A stretch of 18,735 bases of DNA, from contig JAKSDL010000459.1 in the NCBI GenBank assembly GCA_022360105.1, positions 1-18,735 of the forward strand, read 5' to 3'. Below are positions 15,256 to 18,735 of the stretch, in pieces (the first letter of the stretch is position 1; every line of letters begins with the position of its first letter). The notes under the pieces are model-generated. The model did not search any database, had not been told where the DNA came from, and saw only the letters and a list, made by a program, of their open reading frames with translations. This DNA comes from Pseudomonadota bacterium. Its GTDB lineage: Bacteria; SAR324; XYD2-FULL-50-16; JAHJRI01. Made by a program: the position numbers and the translations under genes.

Positions 15256-15555
15256 ATAGGTATACTGTCACCTGATTTAGGCCATAACGGCTACGCCAAC
15301 TTCTACCTGACCGACCAGGTAGACAGCGTCAAACTGGTCACCGACAACGACGGCACGGCGATCACCCGGTTCGAATACCTGCCCTACGGCGAATCTTGGT
15401 TCACCGAAGGCCAGCAAAAAACCGCACCCAAGTACAACAGCCAGGAGCTGGACAAGGAAACGAGCTATTACTACTACAACGCCCGCCACTACGACCCGGA
15501 AATTAGTCGGTTTGTCACTGCGGATTCTGTTATTGATGGAGTATACAGCACCTAG
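15256..15555 (+). pseudogene. Rhs/YD-repeat core tip, 5'-truncated, amber stop
   Basis: The frame is open from 15256 to a TAG at 15553-15555. It encodes the end of an Rhs core: NGYANFYLTDQVDSVKLVTD, then TRFEYLPYGE, and YYYYNARHYDPEISRFVTAD, the classic RHS-associated core motif. The large upstream part (shell and YD repeats) is missing; the sequence begins just after the ISL3 remnant's right end. The TAG lies at VYST*GWNRYMYVHGNP, where Rhs proteins commonly have glutamine, so a CAG-to-TAG change is the simple explanation. After the stop the same frame continues into the C-terminal domain. Bases 15280-15500 are clearly GC-richer than what follows. There is no start codon or promoter that would express the core. 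Confidence 0.88.
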
Positions 15556-15570
15556 GGGTGGAATCGGTAC

Positions 15571-16281
15571 ATGTATGTCCATGGTAATCCTATCCGATAT
15601 TCTGATCCAAGTGGAAGGCATTTAGAACAAGATTCGGGCAGTCAGAAAAAAAACGATAAAAAGGAGAAAAAAGAAAAAGCTCAACAAGCACCGAAAACTG
15701 AAAAAAAAGAAGTTAAGCAGGATATTGAAAACAAGATAAAAAAATCTAAAACAATTACTGGCACGCATAAATTTAGTTTTGATGAAATAGAAAAAGTTAT
15801 AGAAAATCCAAAAGTGCAGAAAAAAATAAAAGAATACTGGAAGAAGACAGTGCAGCCCCAAAAAACTTATGTCAAAATTAAAGTTGGTAAAACATCTTGT
15901 ACATCAATTAGTAAGGTAACTGTTCCAGATGTTCATAACTTTAGAGAACACGGCGGTTATGTTTATGCCAATGTTTCTAACATCAAAGATATTAAGATTG
16001 TTGATGAGACACCCGGACCGCCCGGAGGGGGGACAATGCAAATGAATAACAATGAATTAACATTCTCAGAAGATGGTAATACTTATCAGAAAGTTACATC
16101 TATACATACTCATCCTCACCATCCTGATATGCCGAGTGGTGAAAAACAAAATAAATTGGTTGATTGGGACAGTATCTCTTTTAGTAGCAGGAATAAGCAT
16201 GGAGATTCCATGACCATTGTGACTGGTGATAGAATAAATGTCTTTGGAAGAGGGGGAGAAACTAGGGTATATTATCGATAG
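15571..16281 (+). CDS. Rhs C-terminal effector-like domain with HTHP motif
   Basis: This 236-codon frame is the in-frame continuation of the Rhs tip. MYVHGNPIRYSDPSGR completes the core's DPxG boundary, after which sequence becomes variable, as expected for a polymorphic toxin tip. Residues about 24-60 are a lysine/glutamate-rich linker. The C-terminal half contains SIHTHPHHPDMPSG (H179, H181, S189) with D198 and D200 shortly after, which resembles the HxHP...S...D zinc site of JAB/MPN (JAMM) metalloproteases reported in some polymorphic toxins; assignment to JAB or to a DUF4329-like domain is inference. ATG 15571 lies inside the core motif and lacks a good ribosome binding site, so expression as a separate protein is doubtful. 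The tip is AT-rich compared with the core, a usual sign of tip replacement. The next gene could be its immunity protein. Confidence 0.72.
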   Translation: MYVHGNPIRYSDPSGRHLEQDSGSQKKNDKKEKKEKAQQAPKTEKKEVKQDIENKIKKSKTITGTHKFSFDEIEKVIENPKVQKKIKEYWKKTVQPQKTYVKIKVGKTSCTSISKVTVPDVHNFREHGGYVYANVSNIKDIKIVDETPGPPGGGTMQMNNNELTFSEDGNTYQKVTSIHTHPHHPDMPSGEKQNKLVDWDSISFSSRNKHGDSMTIVTGDRINVFGRGGETRVYYR

Positions 16282-16302
16282 AAAAGTACACAGGTATTAC
16301 AT

Positions 16303-16824
16303 ATGAAATTAATTATCAAATTGTTAAGATTTGTGGCTTTAGTTTTGATTATTTGTCCAGTTTGGACATATGCTTCTCAAAATAAGGATGTTAATTGGAA
16401 ATACATGAACTTTTCAGCTAAATTAGAATCTCCATACAATGAAGCAAATATTGAGATTAAATGCCAAGCAAAAAGCCGAAGTTGCAAATTGCAGTCTATT
16501 TCTGTCAGGATTGGTGAACACGTTATACCTTTTCCAAAAAAGGTCTTCGAAGATTTGCCTGAAGTCGATCTTAAAAAAACTGCTTTTCGCTATTCTTTAT
16601 CTGCGGAATATGGAGGTCTTTTCGTTTTATGGTTTGAAGTTGATTCAACTTCAATTCTTGGTGGGGAAACAAATTGGAAATTTGTTCGATTTGTAATTCA
16701 TGATTTTGAATTGAATTACCGACATTTTGATTCAATTCTAAAAGACAATAGAGGTAACTATCTAATTGAGTGTTATTCAGACAAACTTCTCAAGAACCTT
16801 TGTCACAAACGTACCAAGTTATAA
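16303..16824 (+). CDS. Signal-peptide protein, possible Rhs immunity partner
   Basis: I do not recognise the family. The 173-residue protein starts with a textbook signal peptide: MKLIIKLLR, a hydrophobic core FVALVLIICPVW, and a probable cleavage after TYA. The mature part has four cysteines (in IKCQAKSRSCKL, LIECYS and LCHK), suggesting disulfides, and alternating beta-like stretches. It starts 21 bases after the Rhs C-terminal frame on the same strand and shares its AT-rich composition, the usual position of an immunity gene. An exported immunity protein would imply that the toxin acts outside the cytoplasm. Both the immunity role and the pairing are inferred from position only. Confidence 0.55.
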   Translation: MKLIIKLLRFVALVLIICPVWTYASQNKDVNWKYMNFSAKLESPYNEANIEIKCQAKSRSCKLQSISVRIGEHVIPFPKKVFEDLPEVDLKKTAFRYSLSAEYGGLFVLWFEVDSTSILGGETNWKFVRFVIHDFELNYRHFDSILKDNRGNYLIECYSDKLLKNLCHKRTKL

Positions 16825-16981
16825 AACGAATCGAGGAATCAGCCCTGGTAATCGGGATCGAACCTTGAATTGGTGAATTGTAAATCAGTGGACATTCTGC
16901 CATCACGAAATCGGGGGCAGACCAACGCGGTGAGCGGTAAACAGCCGGGAATAGGAATCGTAGGAATTAGGAACCGGGTCG

Positions 16982-17004
16982 GACCTAGGGTGTCGCATTT
17001 TGGT
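16982..17004 (+). repeat. Left terminal inverted repeat of the IS
   Basis: This 23-base repeat is an exact reverse complement of 18713-18735. It begins GACCTAGGGTG, contains the palindrome CCTAGG, and ends TTTTGGT. The match ends abruptly at the next base inward, which fixes the inner border. Confidence 0.95.
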
Positions 17005-17013
17005 TGTTTTTAT

Positions 17014-18330
17014 TTAAAAAGCTACTCCAATTTTGCGCCTAATTTGTCGCAAACATACTTCATTGCTGGTTCCGAATTCAGAAAAAGTCGACACGTTGTT
17101 GGTATTCGGCTTCATTACCTTTCTTTTACGGGATAACAATGTCGTTGGTATGTGTCTCTTAACCCATCGGACAACCTCCTTCTCGCTTGTTTTTGAGAAA
17201 GCTTTGTCAATCAACTCTGGTGTTATCTCTTCGCAAACCACTGGGATAGACAAGACAGATCGACTGATTTCCGAGAGCCTGTGAGGTTTCGTGATTGTCT
17301 TGTGTTTGCCAAACAGGCTTTCTATCAAATCCGAAGTCAGCAGCAAGGGGTGTCCGACTTGCTTTGAGTACTCAAGCTCTGTTGTGAGTGCTCTTAAAAT
17401 TGGTTCGGTAAAGCTCTCATCATCGATTTCTGATAGGTTTGAACATGCCTTTTGATACGAAAACTCATTGATACCGGTGTTTTTCAGGATCTTTTGCAGA
17501 TCTTTGATGGCTTTGACTTCTTTTATGAATATCCGGATATATGACTCTAATTTAGGCTTCCACATCCAACCAAAGTACTTTTTGATTTGTCTCTTTTCAG
17601 CGTTGTTCAGACGCGCATGCTCTTTAATATTAATCACCTTATCAAACCAATTGGCCAGATTAGGGAAGTTTAGAAAACGAGATTTTTCCCGTATCTTCGG
17701 TGGTAACAGATAACCGATATCCGTTTGGGCAATTCGTTTTGAAGCAATAGCCAGTTCATTCATGATCTTGTGAAACCGCATGCCCCCGTATTTTTCCTTG
17801 AGCAACTTGGCAATAAAATGGGTGATATCGTAACTGACATGACAGTCCTGTTCAATATCTTCCAAAACCTCTCGCACACCTTTTTTAAGATTAGAAGCAC
17901 CATCAATTATAATTTGTAGCGGACTTCCATTGTGATTGAACACCTTTCGCAAAATACTGCTCACCTTCTCACCGGTCCAGCTTGTTTGTACCGCTGTGGC
18001 CAGTACGGTGGCATCGTTTAAGGTCAATGCCCTTCCGAGCTTCAACCTATCGACGGGAATGCCAATCACGACAAAGGCCTTGTTGGTACCAACCTGAATC
18101 GTGTGATCCGCTACACAAACCCAGGGTTTTCTTGGGGAACAGATCTTCTTTGTCGAACGTTTTAGCAGATAGTAGCCAAGCCGGGTCATCCACCTGATGA
18201 CGCTGGTAAAATGCGGTATCTTTATGTTACTCAAACCATCATCAGGAAAAACAGTCGTTTTAAGTATCTTTGGCACAGAACGAAAGGACACTGCACACTT
18301 GGTAACCAGGGATAACGCATCGTTGATCAA
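17014..18330 (-). CDS. IS transposase ORF B, DDE catalytic part
   Basis: ORF B has 438 codons, counted from a TTG at 18330 that directly follows the A9 tract. The catalytic aspartates are probably D75 (VCVADHTIQVG) and D143 (LQIIIDGASNLKKG), with the glutamate E337 in TSDLIESLFGKHK, giving a DDE arrangement with a long alpha-helical insertion between the second D and the E. The motif SYDITHFIAKLLK (from about 166) is also characteristic of this group. It is probably not translated on its own: the TTG has no ribosome binding site, and the reading frame joins ORF A by a -1 slip at the A9 tract, giving a 519-residue fusion. The element appears intact and possibly active. Confidence 0.88.
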   Translation of the reverse strand: MINDALSLVTKCAVSFRSVPKILKTTVFPDDGLSNIKIPHFTSVIRWMTRLGYYLLKRSTKKICSPRKPWVCVADHTIQVGTNKAFVVIGIPVDRLKLGRALTLNDATVLATAVQTSWTGEKVSSILRKVFNHNGSPLQIIIDGASNLKKGVREVLEDIEQDCHVSYDITHFIAKLLKEKYGGMRFHKIMNELAIASKRIAQTDIGYLLPPKIREKSRFLNFPNLANWFDKVINIKEHARLNNAEKRQIKKYFGWMWKPKLESYIRIFIKEVKAIKDLQKILKNTGINEFSYQKACSNLSEIDDESFTEPILRALTTELEYSKQVGHPLLLTSDLIESLFGKHKTITKPHRLSEISRSVLSIPVVCEEITPELIDKAFSKTSEKEVVRWVKRHIPTTLLSRKRKVMKPNTNNVSTFSEFGTSNEVCLRQIRRKIGVAF

Positions 18331-18572
18331 TTTTTTTTTCGATCGATCTTGGATGGCTTTGTTAGGCTCTGCTTTTTATCCTCTTTTTCCTCTGGCTTTG
18401 GTTGGTTCTTACCCTTGAAATACTTTCCCTTCCATTGGTTTCTGCTATGTTCCAGATCTCTGATTCTCAATTCAAGCAATCTGATCTGCTTTTTCCTCTC
18501 CTGGGCTTTGTGCTTCCAGTTTTCCTTGCTTTCTAATGCTCGTTTTAGGGCCCTTCTTTCTTCTGCATTCAC
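18327..18572 (-). CDS. IS transposase ORF A, coiled-coil N-terminal part
   Basis: This 81-residue, highly charged protein starts at a GTG. Residues about 1-50 (RALKRALESKENWKHKAQER, then IRLLELRIRDLEHSRNQWKGKY) form a predicted helical, coiled-coil-like segment, and the rest is lysine-rich. It ends KIDRKKN at a TGA inside the ORF B start (CGA AAA AAA AAT TGA). The zero-frame reading A-AAA-AAA is in exactly the phase of a -1 slippery heptamer. ORF A alone may be a short regulatory product, and the A-B fusion the active transposase. An A9-to-A10 indel that broke a single gene is the alternative explanation. Confidence 0.8.
   Translation of the reverse strand: MNAEERRALKRALESKENWKHKAQERKKQIRLLELRIRDLEHSRNQWKGKYFKGKNQPKPEEKEDKKQSLTKPSKIDRKKN
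18331..18339 (-). promoter_or_regulatory. A9 slippery tract for -1 frameshift
   Basis: On the minus strand this reads CGA AAA AAA AAT TGA in the ORF A frame. Re-reading one A at position 18333 gives AAA TTG ATC and enters ORF B. The tract also suits transcriptional slippage. I did not identify a stimulatory downstream structure. Confidence 0.7.
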
Positions 18573-18712
18573 GGTAGAATTAATCGTTAATCAGGACACC
18601 ACTCAATCCACCTGGTCTATGAGTGAATTTTTATAAATTACAATACAGTAAAATCTATACAAACACAAGAAAAACCAGACCAAAAACTGCAGTAATAAAA
18701 AATCAGAAAATC

Positions 18713-18735
18713 ACCAAAATGCGACACCCTAGGTC
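18713..18735 (-). repeat. Right terminal inverted repeat of the IS
   Basis: Exact reverse complement of 16982-17004. It ends at the final base of the window, so the element may be complete, but any outward extension or target duplication cannot be seen. Confidence 0.93.

Larger units (their letters stand above)
16982..18735 (-). mobile_element. Complete two-ORF insertion sequence with 23-bp perfect TIRs
   Basis: Perfect 23-base terminal inverted repeats lie at 16982-17004 (starting GACCTAGGGTGTCGCATTTT) and 18713-18735, the last base of the window. They enclose 1754 bp carrying two minus-strand ORFs that together make a DDE-type transposase. The ORF stop lies ten bases inside the left repeat. 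The target duplication cannot be read because the right flank is outside the window. The family is uncertain: the two-ORF layout and the DHTIQ / DGASNLKKG / DLIESLFGK motifs recall a group of transposases often labelled ISNCY or simply unclassified, and I cannot name it firmly. Confidence 0.9.

Noticed and set aside
16845..16866. GGGATCGAACC resembles the complement of a tRNA T-arm (GGTTCGATCCC), minus strand.
   Set aside because: The five-base T-stem does not pair, and no acceptor, anticodon or D-arm can be assembled around it.

Overview
The window looks like chromosomal DNA from a Gram-negative bacterium of moderate G+C. Two weak signals point towards the FCB (Bacteroidota/Calditrichota-like) lineages. 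Most housekeeping genes have no clear Shine-Dalgarno sequence in front of the start codon, and a perfect TAnnTTTG-type promoter word (TATATTTG, followed by CA) lies upstream of yceD. The taxon cannot be fixed from this sequence alone. I recognised everything by motif and family knowledge; no search was run.

Layout. (1) 1-460 is non-coding and carries a MITE/REP-like hairpin element. (2) 461-6476, minus strand, is gltB-gltD, encoding both subunits of glutamate synthase. (3) 6477-7249 is a long divergent intergenic region with a 16-base-arm palindrome and a possible tiny ORF. (4) 7250-13218, plus strand, is a housekeeping block: scpA (chromosome condensation), yceD and rpmF (50S subunit), then plsX, fabG, acpP and fabF (fatty-acid and phospholipid synthesis). 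The usual fabH and fabD are missing from the cluster. Repeat elements sit in the scpA-yceD gap, and a strong hairpin sits between acpP and fabF. (5) 13353-14030 is the PLP-homeostasis gene yggS, preceded directly by eight perfect copies of a 7-base repeat where a ribosome binding site would be expected. (6) 14031-18735 is an accessory block. It holds palindromic repeats, an ISL3-family element whose transposase has lost its centre in frame, the 3' tip of an Rhs/YD-repeat gene (5' end missing, in-frame amber codon, AT-rich C-terminal domain with an HTHP metalloprotease-like motif), a signal-peptide protein that may be its immunity partner, and a 1.75-kb insertion sequence bounded by 23-base perfect inverted repeats. 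That IS has two ORFs overlapping at an A9 tract, as in programmed -1 frameshifting.

Functionally, the left two thirds is core metabolism: nitrogen assimilation, lipid synthesis, ribosome assembly and chromosome segregation. The right third is a decaying mobile and toxin island. The points most worth following are the displaced Rhs tip with its putative effector/immunity pair, the frameshift-dependent IS, the internally deleted ISL3 transposase, the heptanucleotide tract at the yggS start, and the scattered hairpin repeats.
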